A stretch of DNA of 64,000 nucleotides from Musa acuminata AAA Group (taxonomy: Eukaryota; Streptophyta; Magnoliopsida; Zingiberales; Musaceae): positions 26,931,501 to 26,995,500 of the forward strand of contig NC_088348.1 in the NCBI RefSeq assembly GCF_036884655.1. The letters are read 5' to 3'. A program made the translations under genes and the position numbers. The notes under the pieces were generated by a model. It ran no database searches, was not told the DNA's origin, and was given only the letters and a program-made list of their open reading frames with translations. Below, piece by piece: positions 1 to 12,221 of this stretch. Each line of letters opens with the position of its first letter. Position 1 is the stretch's first letter.

Positions 1-2003
1 TTATCATTATATAAAAATATTGATGGTCTTTTTGGAATTCCAATTGTAGTTCAATCAAGGACAATTAAATCTCCAAACATTTATAATTTTATATAATTAA
101 TATCATGTAAATACATACGTATATTACTGTTAATAATAAAGTTAAATTTTGGAGCTGAATGGTGAAGTATATTTGAAAATTTCATCCCGAACTTACAGTA
201 GTTATCTATCAAAATTCTTAGTTGGACTTATAGTATTGTAGGTTGTGAACAAAACTGGAGTGCCTTTGAGAATGTAAGTATATAAGAATATTTATGCTTC
301 AACTAATATGTTCTTTCTTCAGATAGACGTATTAACATATCTTTAATTCATATGACATGATAGATTCACACAAAGAAGAGAAATCGAATAGAGCATTAAC
401 GATTACAAGATTTAGTTTATATAAAGTATAATCAAGTATTAAAGGCTCATTATGATTTGTGAAATAATATTGATTCAATCTCATTACAAAACATTGATGA
501 TTCAAATGAGTGGTTAGTGAAGAAAATGAGTGTAATCTTATAAGATGTCAAAAATGAACTTATATTTGAAGATGATAGCTTAATATGGGGATATATGGCA
601 AGAGACTCAAATGTTGGAGAATTGCAAACATGCACAAAACAAATGATCAGAGTAAAAATGAGTGCATAAGCTTCAAGTCATCACTTGCCATTGTTGAAGA
701 GGAGAAAACCTATTCTGATAAAGATGGACAAGGGGAAGAGAAAAAGAAAGAGGAAGATATGATTAAGGTTAAGAATGATGATTTGTTTATGATAATCATT
801 GAATTTAATGTAAAACTTTATTGTTTTGACATTTATGTTATTAGAATATGGACAATGTGACTTGGTACTTTATATGTTTTTAATTTGATATCATATTATT
901 ATTTTTATAATCATATTTATCAATCATAACTTATTTTTTATATTTTAATATTCTAAAACGCTTTGGGCATTTTGGGACCTTAACGCCTTTTGATGCCTAG
1001 CGTTTTTAAAAACATTTGGTAAGAGATCAGCAACTGATATTGTTAATATTGATTTATAAATCTATCTTCTACAAATAATAAAACAGACAAGAATTGATGA
1101 TGCTTATACAAAAGAAAAGATTCAAAATATTGGTAAGGCAACAGCAAAGTGGTTCAACTTACACAGGATTCAAGCAAACACAACTCAAGGTCTATATTAT
1201 CAGAGTATGGTGTCTTTAAGCAAAATGGTTGGCACGAGGATCCAACCTCCAACACCAAAAGAGATACGTTATATTTATTTAGATAAGGAAGTGGTAGAAC
1301 TGAAGGATTTGATAAAATCCTTCAAGAGGCAGTTGGACGAGTATGGATGACACTAATGTGTGATAGTTGGACTAGGCCTACAAGAATAACGATCATCAAC
1401 TTTCTTGTATATTACAACAGAAGGGTCATATTTTATAAGTTGGTTAATGCTTCCAATAAAATTCAATATGCAAACTACATTGAGAACCTAATGGACATTG
1501 TGGTAAAGGAGATAGATCATAGTACATTGTCCAGACTGACAAAAAAGCTAATTTCAAGAAAGCGAGTTTACAATTAGAATGCAAAAAAACACTATTTTGA
1601 ACTCCATGTGAAGCTCACTATATGGATCTCATATTGAAGGACATTAACGAGTTATCATTAGTAAAAAAGTATGTAGAAAGGGCACAATCAGTGACAAAGT
1701 TTATACGCAACGATCATAGGATCCACTCATTGATGCAAAAGTTTACAAATGGTGAGATACTCCAACCCGACATCACTCGATTTGCTATAAATTTCATCTC
1801 CTTAAAGTCAATCTAACAAAAAAGACTAGGTCTCAAGACAATGGTCGCATCACATAAATGGTCGGATTCAAGGTATTCAAAATAGAGTGATGAAAAATAG
1901 GAAAAAAGATATTTCTTTCTTCTAGATTTTGGGAGTTTGTGAATGATATTATATTATAAAAAGAGTGAAATTTTTTTACATTGTCCTTCGTAAGGTCGAA
2001 ATA

Positions 2004-2432
2004 AAAAAGCATCTGCAGATGCCTTATCTTAGATATATGAAGCTGATAACAAGAGAAGAGATCAAGAAAGCATTCTTCGATGATTTTAAAGGATCAATAT
2101 TTGCATATCATCAACCGCAGGATCAAAGCTCATATGGACCAAGACATCCATAATGCAAGTAAATTCATATTCAGAGTAGTTTACAACATAAATATTTAAT
2201 ATTTAAAAAAAATTATATATAAAAAAGCATCTGCAAATGTCTTATCTTAGACATATGAAGCTTACAACAAGAGAAGAAGTCAAGAAAGCATTTTTCGATA
2301 ATTTTAAAGGTTCAATATTTACATACCATCAACCGCGGGATCAAAGCTCATATGGACCAAGGCATCCATAATGCAAGTAAATTCATATTCAGAGTAGTTT
2401 ACACTTTACAATATAAATATTTAATATTTAAA
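2004..2432 (+). repeat. Tandem duplication of about 210 bp inside the hAT pseudogene
   Basis: The segment starting at AAAAAAGCATCTGCA near 2004 and running to about 2212 is repeated from about 2222 to 2432, with the same order and only scattered substitutions. It covers the block coding for INRRIKAHMDQDIHNA. The duplication happened after or during decay of the transposase, because both copies carry frame damage. Confidence 0.85.
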
Positions 2433-2718
2433 AATTCCTGCTAACTAAATCATTTATCTTGCGACATATTATCTAAATCCAACCATTTAATTTCAATATA
2501 GTCTTGGAACGCGATCAGATGTATTATCAGCATTAAGGAAAGTGCCGATGCAATTAAGGCTATTATAGAGGGTCAACTATTCTGATAAATTGTCAGTTCA
2601 TTCTCCAACGTTATAGTTATATCATGTTGTTACAATATGGATCCTAGTAAGAGAAAGTTACATACACACATTTAATTATAAATTAATATTGGCATTAATG
2701 ATTTGTTATGCTAATAAG

Positions 2719-2894
2719 CAAGGTTCTAAATATCATATCATACCAGTGTACCGATCGACTGTCGGTACAATACGTAATGAGCGTACTGACCCACGGTACA
2801 CTAAGGTGTACCGATGTACCGCCCGTGCTGGTCCTCTATTAGACCGGCACATACAGCCCGTACCGAGCGGTACGGTACAATATTGTAAACCATG
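2719..2894. mobile_element. GGTACC-rich hAT miniature element, copy 1
   Basis: A 176-bp non-coding element. It begins CAAGGTTCTAAATAT, ends GTAAACCATG, and is packed with GGTAC and GTACCG words, many arranged as palindromes. It is flanked by the 8-bp direct repeat CTAATAAG (2711-2718 and 2895-2902), the target-duplication length of hAT elements. It sits inside the older hAT pseudogene and so inserted later. Confidence 0.85.
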
Positions 2895-4119
2895 CTAATA
2901 AGTCTTATTTATATCTTTTTGCAATTAAATAATAGCTACAATTTGAAGAGTCCGCACCCAATTTAAGAACGGCTATGGTCCATATACTTTCACATTGATT
3001 TACACGAAGATCCACAACAAACTATCATATAGATGGCTGGAGGAACTAGTATATGTCCACTACAACATGCAACTAAGGTTGTGATGTGGCAAGGAACCAG
3101 AGGAACCAAAGATTGATCCTATCGACCTTGGATGCGACAACGAAGATTCATAGCCGATGTAGAATGAGTCGAAGCAACGAAGAACCAAGAGGATCCTTTA
3201 CTTGACAAGGTGAGAGATCTTTCACGTCCTTTGCATTTTATCACTGAGGCAATGCCACAATAGAAAAATAGGAACAACATCCCTAACAGGAGGAAGATAC
3301 CCCTTGGTCAAAATATAGCGGAAGGAGCCGGACAACCCTAAGTCAAACTACTTGAGTTCATGACGTCGATAGTAGTGCCTTCTCAATCACATTCAATAAC
3401 CCTCTCGGTATGTAGACATAGCAATGGCATTGACAGTAGTGCCTCGACCGACGATGGCGACGACATCGGGGAGTTGATGGTTCCATCGATGTAGTTTCAA
3501 GGTGGTGTATGGATCGAGAAGCAATATGTATTTGTCACCCAAGATTCAGATCATGGAGCTCGAGGAGGTGTTGGTCGGGTTGTTATAAACGGAAAGGGAA
3601 AAGGAAGGCAATCGATGATTTTAAGCAGATATGATAAAGCCTATATGACGTAGACACAACGGAGCTCGTCGTATTTCCAACCATCACATTATGGATGATC
3701 CTATGACCAACAACAGTACGGTGATAGTTGATCATTCTTTTCCAAGGTTGATCGGTCTTATGATAAAAAGTAGTCGATCAATGACGAAAGTAGAAGTTTT
3801 GGCATTATCCAACCTCTGCATCTATACATGCCACAAACATCTTTGCCTTAGGAGCCACCTTGAACATGTGTGGTTCACGATAATTAGGCTACAATCATCA
3901 CTACATTGATATACCAATGGTATACGATATATCAGTATACCATATCATAGGAGCAATTTTTAGATTGGATCCGATAAACATATCATATTAATATACAAAT
4001 ACATGGGATCGAAGACCTCGATCCACCACTTGTGAAGTCCCGTCGTTCTTTTTGGTGATAGAACGAGGTATATTCATTGATCGATCCATATATTACTTGG
4101 TTCATTTGAATCTTAATTT

Positions 4120-4750
4120 TTGACTCATAATCTAACAATTCAAGTCATATTTTTGTAGATAATTCAATATCAAGAGAAGGATGATTCAAAGCTGCTTCTC
4201 AAAGCTCAAAAAGATGTGTCGTTATCCCTTCCAAATTTAGATATCTATGATGAAATTATACTAAACTTACATTTATTTCCAAATAATAAACTCTAATCTA
4301 AGTTTTTTCCTATTTTTAGGTTTTTTTCGAGTTCCTTTGTGTCATCGGCACACCCCACCGTACCAACATTCGACATGTCGGAACGGAGTGGCACGTGCCG
4401 TTTCATCAGCCAGTCGGCACATCCAGTCGAAACGGTAAGTCAAACCCTACCAAAAGCTATATGAAAATTTCCTAATGAACAATAGATGGACTTACCTAAG
4501 ATCCGAGAATGCTAAATCATGGATAGAAATTTCTACATTGACTTTAAGCATGGGCAACAATTGAACTACCCTCCAAAGTTGTACTAGATATATGAAGTCC
4601 TTTGGATATGTGTAATAAGTTTTGCTGTAGAGACAAACAGACCTCCATTATGCATAAATAAAGCCATCTCATGTCAACATATTGATTCTGCTGTATGTCA
4701 CACAATTCTGACCACCTATAAATTCTGTAACAAAATAGTTTTATAATGAC
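4120..4750. other. Intergenic, no gene seen
   Basis: AT-rich DNA downstream of the hAT remnant. A patch near 4340-4440 has CGGCAC, CCGTACC and GTGCCG words that loosely resemble the GGTACC-rich element ends but lacks clear boundaries. No open frame of note. Confidence 0.5.
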
Positions 4751-4759
4751 CACAATCGA

Positions 4760-6050
4760 CACAGCTGACTTTAGCCCATTAGCGATTTGCCAAGCCTAGA
4801 TAAATTACTCATAGTCGTACAAGAAAAGAAGGTCCTAGTAAGGATGCAGAGAGATGTTGAACTTAGACACTATTGAACAAGAGAGCCTTGCCAACTTTGA
4901 TGTTGAAGGAACCACAAAAGCCATGCCTAAGCCTGCTTTCCTAACGTAAACATCTCAAAGCAGAAAAGAGTGCTTCCCGACAAAGAACAAGAACGTTCAA
5001 TAGGTGCACGGAAACCCAGAATGGCGGTGAGAAGCATCATGAGATATGCGTTCGATGATGCCTCCACTGCTGGAGGAAAGTTCAATCCGAGCACGGGAGT
5101 CAAGAGTGATTATGATTAGAAAAAAAGGACATCATGAAAGGTTCTTATGCCATAAATGAAGGATTCTGACCGGCGACCATACAGGCCATTCCTCACATAA
5201 AATCCACAATAAATGCGGTATGAGGTTAATTGAAATGTGATAGAAAGAAAACCAACGAAACCAATCTCGAAAAAACATGCGACTGTAGTCAACAGCAACC
5301 GCACATGAAAATATTTATCTGTTTCCATCTCCGATTCTTGATCTTCATACTAATCTTTCCCAAAATCATGAACATAAAGAAGAAGCGCCTCAGATGCGAA
5401 TGTCGCCAATCTTGAAACCAAATGAAGAACAGAATCGCGAGCCGTCTTTTTCTTCTTCTTGCTTTCAGAAACTCAAATATCACCCCACCTTTCTTGAAAC
5501 CAACTAAAGAACAAAACCTTTCTTGCTTTCAGAAACTAAAACATCACCGCCGTCTCTGGCTCTGTTTCCCCGAATTATTCAAATGCAATAAACTTCACAA
5601 CGTCTAAAACCCTAGAAAACATTTTCTGAAATGGACGAGTATCAAGAACGCGAGCCCATTCCCACAGAAGCCGTCACAAACCCACCTCCAAAAAATCGAA
5701 AACCAACATCGTGCCCCCATCAAGAACAAACCAAGAAGAAAGAAACGCCCGACAGAAAAAGCGATCGCCTCAACCCCGTGCGATCAAGACTCCAACCGAG
5801 CGCTAGAATCGAACAGAGAAAGAACCAAGGCGATCTTGCCTACCTGGATCGAAGAGGAGACGAAGAAGAGGAGACGCCACCGGCCAGGCTCCATCCTTTT
5901 CGCCCTAGGCGGCGCTCAGCGTGCGAGTGGAGACCAACCTTGGGATCAAAGCCAGTACTAAATAGAGAACCCAACCAAGGAGGACGAGGAGGAGGAGAAC
6001 AGGGGAGCCGAGGAGGATGGGAAACGAGTGTTGTGTACCGGTAGGGGGGG
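4760..6050 (-). other. Possible unrecognised minus-strand transcription unit
   Basis: This stretch differs from its AT-rich surroundings: 5620-6050 is GC-rich like a plant 5' untranslated region, with a bZIP-type site just upstream on the minus strand. On the minus strand a candidate first exon (ATG at 5894, reading MEPGRWRLLFFVSSSIQ) ends at 5844 in a good CAG|GTAGGC donor. A plausible acceptor, CTTTCCTCCAG, lies near 5070. No protein family was recognised and no continuous downstream frame could be built, so it may be a non-coding RNA, a relic or nothing. The plus-strand frame at 5631-6044 has biased composition and looks like a shadow. Confidence 0.2.
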
Positions 6051-6054
6051 GGGG

Positions 6055-6068
6055 TGACGTCACGTGAC
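6055..6068. promoter_or_regulatory. Overlapping TGACGTCA and CACGTG (bZIP/G-box) site
   Basis: TGACGTCACGTGAC fuses a palindromic TGACGTCA with a G-box CACGTG. Both are known plant bZIP/bHLH core sites. It lies just after a run of G residues and upstream, on the minus strand, of the GC-rich block described above. Function is inferred from the motif only. Confidence 0.4.
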
Positions 6069-6149
6069 GAGATATTTGGGACCCCGAAGAGAAAGCCCGG
6101 GATTCTCAGGGTCTTTTCGGGGAACTCATCTCCTCTATAACGGGCCGCT

Positions 6150-7474
6150 TACGGCGTGATTGGTCAATCTGATGGACCCTCATCCGGCCGCACACGCCGT
6201 TGGTTGATATCGGTGCAAAGTGGGTTGATCAGTGTGATGCAAATTATGATCAATAAAACAGTGACAAATAAGTGTCAAACTAAAATCCATAGGATTGTTA
6301 TTTTATTTAATATTTTTTTATTTATTTTACTTTTTCCGATTGAATGATAAAGTGAATATCGATCCACGGAAAATAAGAAATAATTATGAAAAATAGGAGA
6401 ATATGTTATCATTTTTAATTAATTTTAAAATTATTTATTGCACTTATTTTTTATGATGAGAGTGATACCATTAAAAAAATGAAGGTAATTCATCTAAAAT
6501 AAATATATATAATCACGTAAAATATAAAATATAATAGTATTATAATGGTTCGAGTCTTATAAACAAAAATAAATATGTTTTTTTTAGAACTATGGTATTA
6601 TAGTATTGAGAATTTATACTATATTATAGAGGATAAATTTGGATAAGAATCTTTTCATTTAAATTTAATATTGATGGATAAGAATCTTTTAATTTAAATG
6701 TAAGAGTGATTATTTCTCATATCAGCAATTTTTTTTATATGTGGCTTTAAAATGTTAGGAAAACCTTTCATTTTGATCTTTTGTCAGTTGTCCTTTTTGT
6801 GTTCTCACTTCTCGTGTATCCCAAAATATCATCAGCAAAAGAAGTAAAAAGACTCTGCAGTTAGTCGATAATGTGAACCGATTTATTTACAATATTTTTG
6901 AATAAAGTTATTATATTTTTTATACATCTATGAGAAAACATAGAAAGACGCTATAAAAGAGGAACTCAAAATACGCTATAAATTAATTTATCATATTTTT
7001 TTTAGAGTTTCAAATATGTACTCTTATTATTAGTTTGAGAAAAAAAAAGGTGAGAAACTTGATTTTTATGTCGGTCATAGTATTTAAAAAAAAATAGATT
7101 TACGTTGTTTTCGTTGCATATATAAAAATATTATGATGGAGGATAATAACTTAGAATATAATATAAATTATTGGTTGCCGTTTCAAATATGTATTCTTAT
7201 TACATTGTGAATAAGAATAATAAAACATTAATTTTTATCTCAATATTTTTTTTTTTGGCACTCTTACAAATAAAATAATATAAATAGTATTATAATTGAT
7301 TGTATCTTTTGAATTTGTTAGATTATGTGATCCGATCTAATTAGATAAGATATATTATGGATATAATTAAATTATGATTACGATTATGGGTCAATATAAT
7401 AAAATGAAAGTTCGAGTAACTCATTTAATTACTTATCTTAAATTTTTTACTCTTTCTTATAAATAAATCGGATC
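6150..7474. other. AT-rich intergenic DNA
   Basis: Long A/T-rich sequence with many short poly-A and poly-T runs. I see no gene, RNA or element boundary. Confidence 0.6.
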
Positions 7475-7963
7475 TCCTATGAGACTCAATATTAACAAAA
7501 TACACAATAATTGAATATGCGTATATGAATGTGTTGATACGTAACATGATTAAGAGATTGCGGATATTCTCTCGTCTCCCTTAGTCACATGAATCAATCA
7601 ACGAGGAGGAGAAGATAAATTTAGTTCTCTTTACATATTGACATTACTATAGATCTCGGATCCGACAACGATGCAACTGATAAGGTATATTTCGGGCCGA
7701 GGACACATCACAATCGATGTCACGCCACACTACAGCCAAGTCAGCAAGAGAAGTACCTCCACGCGCCGAGCTAGTAACCATACCAAAATGTTGCTCGGTA
7801 TGTCTCGTCCCGGGACGACGACCACATAAAGGTACCATCTCACCCCTCGAGGATCGACCACCACACCAAATCCGCGTACGACCGACTCTCGTACAGTAGT
7901 ATAAAAGCCCTTAGCCGATATTCGGCCCAGGGGGGAGAAAAAAAAGAGCATAAAGCAGAAAAG
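7475..7963 (+). mobile_element. LTR fragment, copy A (truncated)
   Basis: About 490 bp that recurs at 8297-8773. The LTR proper probably begins at TGATAAGG (7678). It contains a TATA-like AGTATAAAAGCC near 7900, then GGCCCAGGGGGGAGAAAAAAAAGAGC, as expected for the promoter region of a plant LTR. The sequence stops matching at AAAGCAGAA (about 7961), well before the end seen in copy B. No coding part is attached. The superfamily is not determined. Confidence 0.65.
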
Positions 7964-8296
7964 GATTCCTAAAATGGTGATTTCATTATTACCTATTATA
8001 GCGAAACCACCCGGAAGTTGTCGGAATTATTCGTAATAAGATATTGGCTACAATTGAAGGATCGATCAAATATCCGAACTCTAAGGAAAAATCATTATTG
8101 ATGGTCTAAGACCATAGATATTGATAGACCTCGCAACCGGACTCAGAAATTTACAAATAGATATTTCCTAAATAGTATGGGATGGTTCATTCATGAACCA
8201 TCAAATCCAAGCAGAAGCAGAGGCGCATAATAGATCGATATGAATATCATGAGCTGTCTCGTAATAAAATCAGTTATTGCCGATACCTCCTTCTCG
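7964..8296. other. Unique spacer between the two LTR fragments
   Basis: About 330 bp of sequence unlike the flanking LTR copies, beginning AGGATTCCTAAAATGG. It has several stops in every frame I read and no recognised family. It could be part of the internal region of the LTR element or filler DNA captured when the fragment was rearranged. Confidence 0.4.
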
Positions 8297-9156
8297 TCCT
8301 ATGAGACTCAATAATAACAAAACACACAATAATTAATTATGCGTATATGAATGTGTTGATATGATTGAGAGATTGCAGATTTTCTCTCGTCTCCTTTAGT
8401 CACATGAATCAATCAACGAGGAGGAGAAGATAAATTTAGTTCTCTTTACAGATTGACATTACTATAGATCTCGGATCCGACAATGATGCAACTGATAAGG
8501 TATATTTCAGGCCGAGGACACGTCACAATAGATGTCATGTCATGCTACAACCAAGTCAGCAAGAGAAGCACCTCCACGTGTCGAGCAAGCAACCAAACCA
8601 AAATGTTGCTCGGTATGTCTCGTCCCAGGACGGCGACCGCATAAAGGTATCATCTCACCCCTCGAGGATCGGCCACCACACCAAACCCGCGTACGACCGA
8701 CTCTCGTACAATAGTATAAAAGCCTTTGGCCGGTATTCGGCCCAGGGGGGAGAAAAAAAAGAGCATAAAGCAGAACCCGCGTACGACCGACTCTCGTACA
8801 ATAGTATAAAAGCCTTTGGCCGGTATTCGGCCCAGGGGGGAGAAAAAAAAGAGCATAAAGCAGAACCCCACACTGACTTACTCGTCGAGGGGCCACAGTC
8901 GGTAACCACCCGATGGGGCCTTCTGTGCAGGAGAGCGGTCATCCCCAAAGCGAGATCATCTCGATCAAGAGAGATCGCCTCCCCCCGACGCGTCGACGAG
9001 CATCCCGGCAGAGAGCCATCAACCAACGTCTCGAACAAGAGCCACCAACCAGCTTCCCAACCTCGGCAATCGACTCAGACGATCGAAGACTCCCGACATC
9101 GACCCGTGAACCAAGCCGTGCTAACTCATCAGCCACGGTGCATCTGTTCACTAACA
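8297..9156 (+). mobile_element. LTR fragment, copy B (longer)
   Basis: Second copy of the same LTR family. It matches copy A from 8297 up to AAAGCAGAA, then runs on through a GC-rich segment (8864-9156) ending near TGTTCACTAACA. The LTR start TGATAAGG is at 8493. TATA-like AGTATAAAAGCC occurs twice because of an internal 90-bp duplication. Open frames here (for example 8542-9219) are by-products of GC-rich repeat composition, not genes. I could not find a target duplication, so whether this is a solo LTR or a fragment is open. Confidence 0.65.
8684..8863 (+). repeat. 90-bp tandem duplication of the LTR core promoter
   Basis: AACCCGCGTACGACCGA starts at 8684 and again at 8774, exactly 90 bp apart, and the two units look identical. 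Each unit holds the TATA-like box and the GGGGGGAGAAAAAAAA run. The repeat therefore doubles the presumed core promoter. Confidence 0.9.
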
Positions 9157-10933
9157 ATAATCGTACATCAAATAAAGGTCTTCCGGATAACATTGAAAAG
9201 TACATATCATAATATTTAAATATATTATTATTTGATTTCAGATTTTTGGTATTAAAGTTATTCCGCTTATTAATAGCATATTATGTTTTTATGCTTATAG
9301 AACTAACCCAATATAAAAAGTAGGAGGTTACTTTTGGTATGTTTTATTGAGAATATATTTATGACTATTAAATCAAATTTTAGTTATCTAAGTTAAGATG
9401 CTAATTCGAAGTCAATCGAGATTTTTTATATTTTTATTCTAAAAAATTGATGAATTATTCATCCTTAGGTACCTACAAGATTACGTCGGAGACATTCCAA
9501 ATAAAACACCTTCAGAATTTTAACTTAAGAGGTACGGAGGATTTGATGAAACTCTCCGTTAGAAAAAAAAATTATAGTGGACCTCGAATATTATTATCTT
9601 CTTAAGTGTTATGCTTCTCTCAAAGTTAATTATGATCATATTGTATTGAACCCGACGTGTAACAACATCCGAAATTAATTATGATCATATTGAGAACTAA
9701 TCAGAAATAAAGAATATTGATCATAGATTAAAAAAAATGGTGGGAAGAAACCCAAAATACGACTCTTTTTTTTGTCTGGGAATTGGTCGCATGAATTTAA
9801 CAGGAGAAAATATATTTTCGAGAACTAATAAGAAATCGTCACCAAAGTCGACATTTCTCATCAACACACCAAGAATCGGCACTACATCGTTGGACTATGG
9901 TCCAAGACGAGCACCCCACCCACAGTCACGCATCCACTTCCGATTCAGTGTCGATGACAACTGACATCTTACCAACCACCACCGCCTGCTCCCCAGCTCA
10001 GTACAGAGTCGGCAAAGATTGGCATTCCCTGTACCCGCACGCAACGGGCTGTCAACCTGTCGTCTTGTCTTAATTTGTGGGCCGACGCGCTTCATTATGT
10101 CCATCTGGTCCGGTCAACGTTGACCACTGGTGATTCATTCATGTTACCAGTGCCGGTATCCATCCGTCACCTTCGTACTAATATATCTCAACATATGGAT
10201 TTTTCTTTCCATATCATATCATAACAATCATTTTATTCTTCAAAAAATAAAAACAAAATCAATAAAAGACTCGAACATATAACTCGCGAAGTCAACTTTT
10301 GATTGTTGGTGTAAGATTGTTTGTTGAACGAACATAGAAATATTACAAATGTTAATTTAGTCAATATAATTATTATTTTCGATTAATCAAGATTCTATAT
10401 ATGTAATATAGTCAACTCAAGCGTAACAATACACCAACTAAGTGTGTCATAACATGTATTAAGAATATTTCATGACGTAGGAACTTAATCTCTTCTGATC
10501 GTTGATGATTATAGATATATTTTGAAATTAAATTAATCAATTTCTGGAGTTGATCCTAAAGATATCTCAATTTTGTCTAGAGATTTAAACATTTTATGAA
10601 TTTTTTTTTCATAATAAAATAAAATTATCGATTAGTCTTTTACGGGAATAATAAATCAAAATAGGATAGATAATATAGATTTAACCACTGACGAATCACA
10701 CTCTAATTTTTCTTATGATAACATTTGAAAATAAATTAACTTGGATCGATTTTATTATCTCAAATTGAGGATCAAAATCGATCTTATCTCAACTATCTAG
10801 AAAGTTTTCTATTATTATGTTTTGTAAATATTGGAACTAAAATAAGTATTTTAATAACATAATATATAATATATAATTTAACCTTTTCATTATACTATGC
10901 TAATATTTTATCATCATTAATCATTGTATAATG
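9157..10933. other. Intergenic, no gene seen
   Basis: AT-rich DNA. A slightly richer patch (9850-10160) has short open frames on both strands but no recognisable protein. Nothing else can be supported. Confidence 0.5.
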
Positions 10934-11181
10934 CATGGTATGTAATTTTGAATGATACCACCCGGTACAGGCGGTACGTACCGGTCCGATGACATATCGG
11001 TATGTGGATCATCCGCTACCGGACGGATCGTGCTACTATGTTATAGTAAGAGGAAAAATATTTAAAATCACTCGATAAGTCTTGGTATATTGTTCGGTAC
11101 GTCATGGTGTATCATTCGGTACACCGGTACTATACCGTACCGAGCCAACCTCAAAACACCGATACGATATTACATAACTTG
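10934..11181. mobile_element. GGTACC-rich hAT miniature element, copy 2 (decayed)
   Basis: A 248-bp element with CATGGTATGTAATTTTG at one end and, inverted, CAAGTTATGTAATATCG at the other. The subterminal regions are full of GGTAC and CCGGTAC words. Flanking 8-mers GTATAATG (10926-10933) and ATACAATG (11182-11189) match at 6 of 8 positions, consistent with an aged target duplication. Confidence 0.7.
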
Positions 11182-11189
11182 ATACAATG

Positions 11190-12215
11190 TAATATTCTTG
11201 TTCAAATTAAGAGCATTCAAGTCTATTTATAGCCTCTATAAAAATATATGATATCTCCCTCCATCTCTATTCGTAGGTATGCATTACTATTCTTGCCGGT
11301 AAGGAAAAATGAATTAATGGGAATAGGCAATAGTGATTAAAGAAGGTCTTACAACGAGAGAATTTAATAAAAAGGTATATGTAATTCTAACCTAAAAAAG
11401 GAGTGAGTGTAAGACAGACTTATAGAAAGGAATAAATCACCAAAGATTGCTCATTCCATTTATAATCCCTCAAATATGTAGGCCAACATTAACATTGGTT
11501 ATTGCTGTGTGTGTGTCTTCATGGAAAGAACAACAAAAAAAGAATGCTGTAGAGATTGTGTTGGAATAGCTTAACCCAATTATTGTTTTGAGAAGAACAT
11601 CTGAGATGAATCATATTATGTTCATGCAAGAAACGAGGGGAAAGGGAATCAAAATCTGTGATGGGTGGATGCAATCGATCGACCACTGGCTTGCCATCGA
11701 GCAGGAGAGGTGTGAAAGAAAAGAACAACTGTGGGAGACTCTCTCTCTCTCTGCAAGTCCCCATCGAGAGAACATGCCAGCAGAAGCTGAACATGTTGAC
11801 TTGCACAAAGGAAATAAATGGCAGAATCCGTGCACAATCTTTTAATGTGACAGTTTACTTTCATTATGTGTCCTATCGTTTCTTCAAATCATTAAATGCC
11901 TTTTTAATGATGTCGTCTGCCCACACTTCCTTTCTGCATCAACTTGTCCTTCAAATAAAAGAGAAACTTATCCTACAACAAACAAAGGAGGTCATGATTT
12001 GCTATGCTGCACTCCGCTGCTGCTGCAATTGTGTTACAGATCAATGGCATGACTTGATAGATAATCTCTCTCTCTCTCTCTCTCTTTTAACGCTTATTTT
12101 CAGAGTTACCTCTATAATATTTCGATTCATCTCAATTTCGGACGTTTATAAAAAATAATAAATATATTATTATTAACTTTTATTTAAATATTTTAAATAA
12201 TAATTTAGACTTACA
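11190..12215. other. Intergenic, no gene seen
   Basis: Contains short open frames on both strands around 11520-12160, but their products look like random translation and include a (CT)n run near 12065-12090. No family recognised. Confidence 0.5.
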
Positions 12216-12221
12216 AATTTT

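Larger units (their letters stand above)
1000..4115 (+). pseudogene. Decayed hAT (DUF659-type) transposase
   Basis: Remains of a hAT-superfamily DNA transposase. Broken frames in order give a DUF659-like stretch (near 1130-1510; motifs TLMCDSWTRPTR and INFLVYYNRR, then YIENLMDIVVKEI), a TPCEAHYMDLILKDI block near 1600-1660 matching the family's TPCAAHCIDLMLEDI, TRFAINFISLKS near 1775-1815, INRRIKAHMDQDIHNA near 2110-2155, and LVYVHYNMQLR near 3045-3080, which fits the C-terminal hAT dimerisation region. An acidic and then Q/Y-rich tail follows (3110-4030). Several stops and frameshifts, a tandem duplication and an inserted miniature element show it is dead. No clear termini or target duplication were found. 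The family assignment is from conserved motifs; the limits are approximate. An upstream A/T-rich frame at 585-860 may be part of the N-terminus. Confidence 0.75.

Noticed and set aside
2719..2894. Reading the 11-bp identity ATGCTAATAAG as a Mutator-type 9-11-bp duplication
   Set aside because: Other copies give clean 8-bp duplications directly next to CAAGG/CCTTG ends, so the extra ATG is explained by the element end CCATG and chance flank identity.
5631..6044. 137-aa plus-strand frame
   Set aside because: Charge-biased, no domain, and composition explained by the GC-rich leader-like sequence on the other strand.
8542..9219. 225-aa plus-strand frame over the LTR
   Set aside because: It arises from a frame-preserving 90-bp duplication in GC-rich LTR sequence; no protein family and no conservation in copy A.
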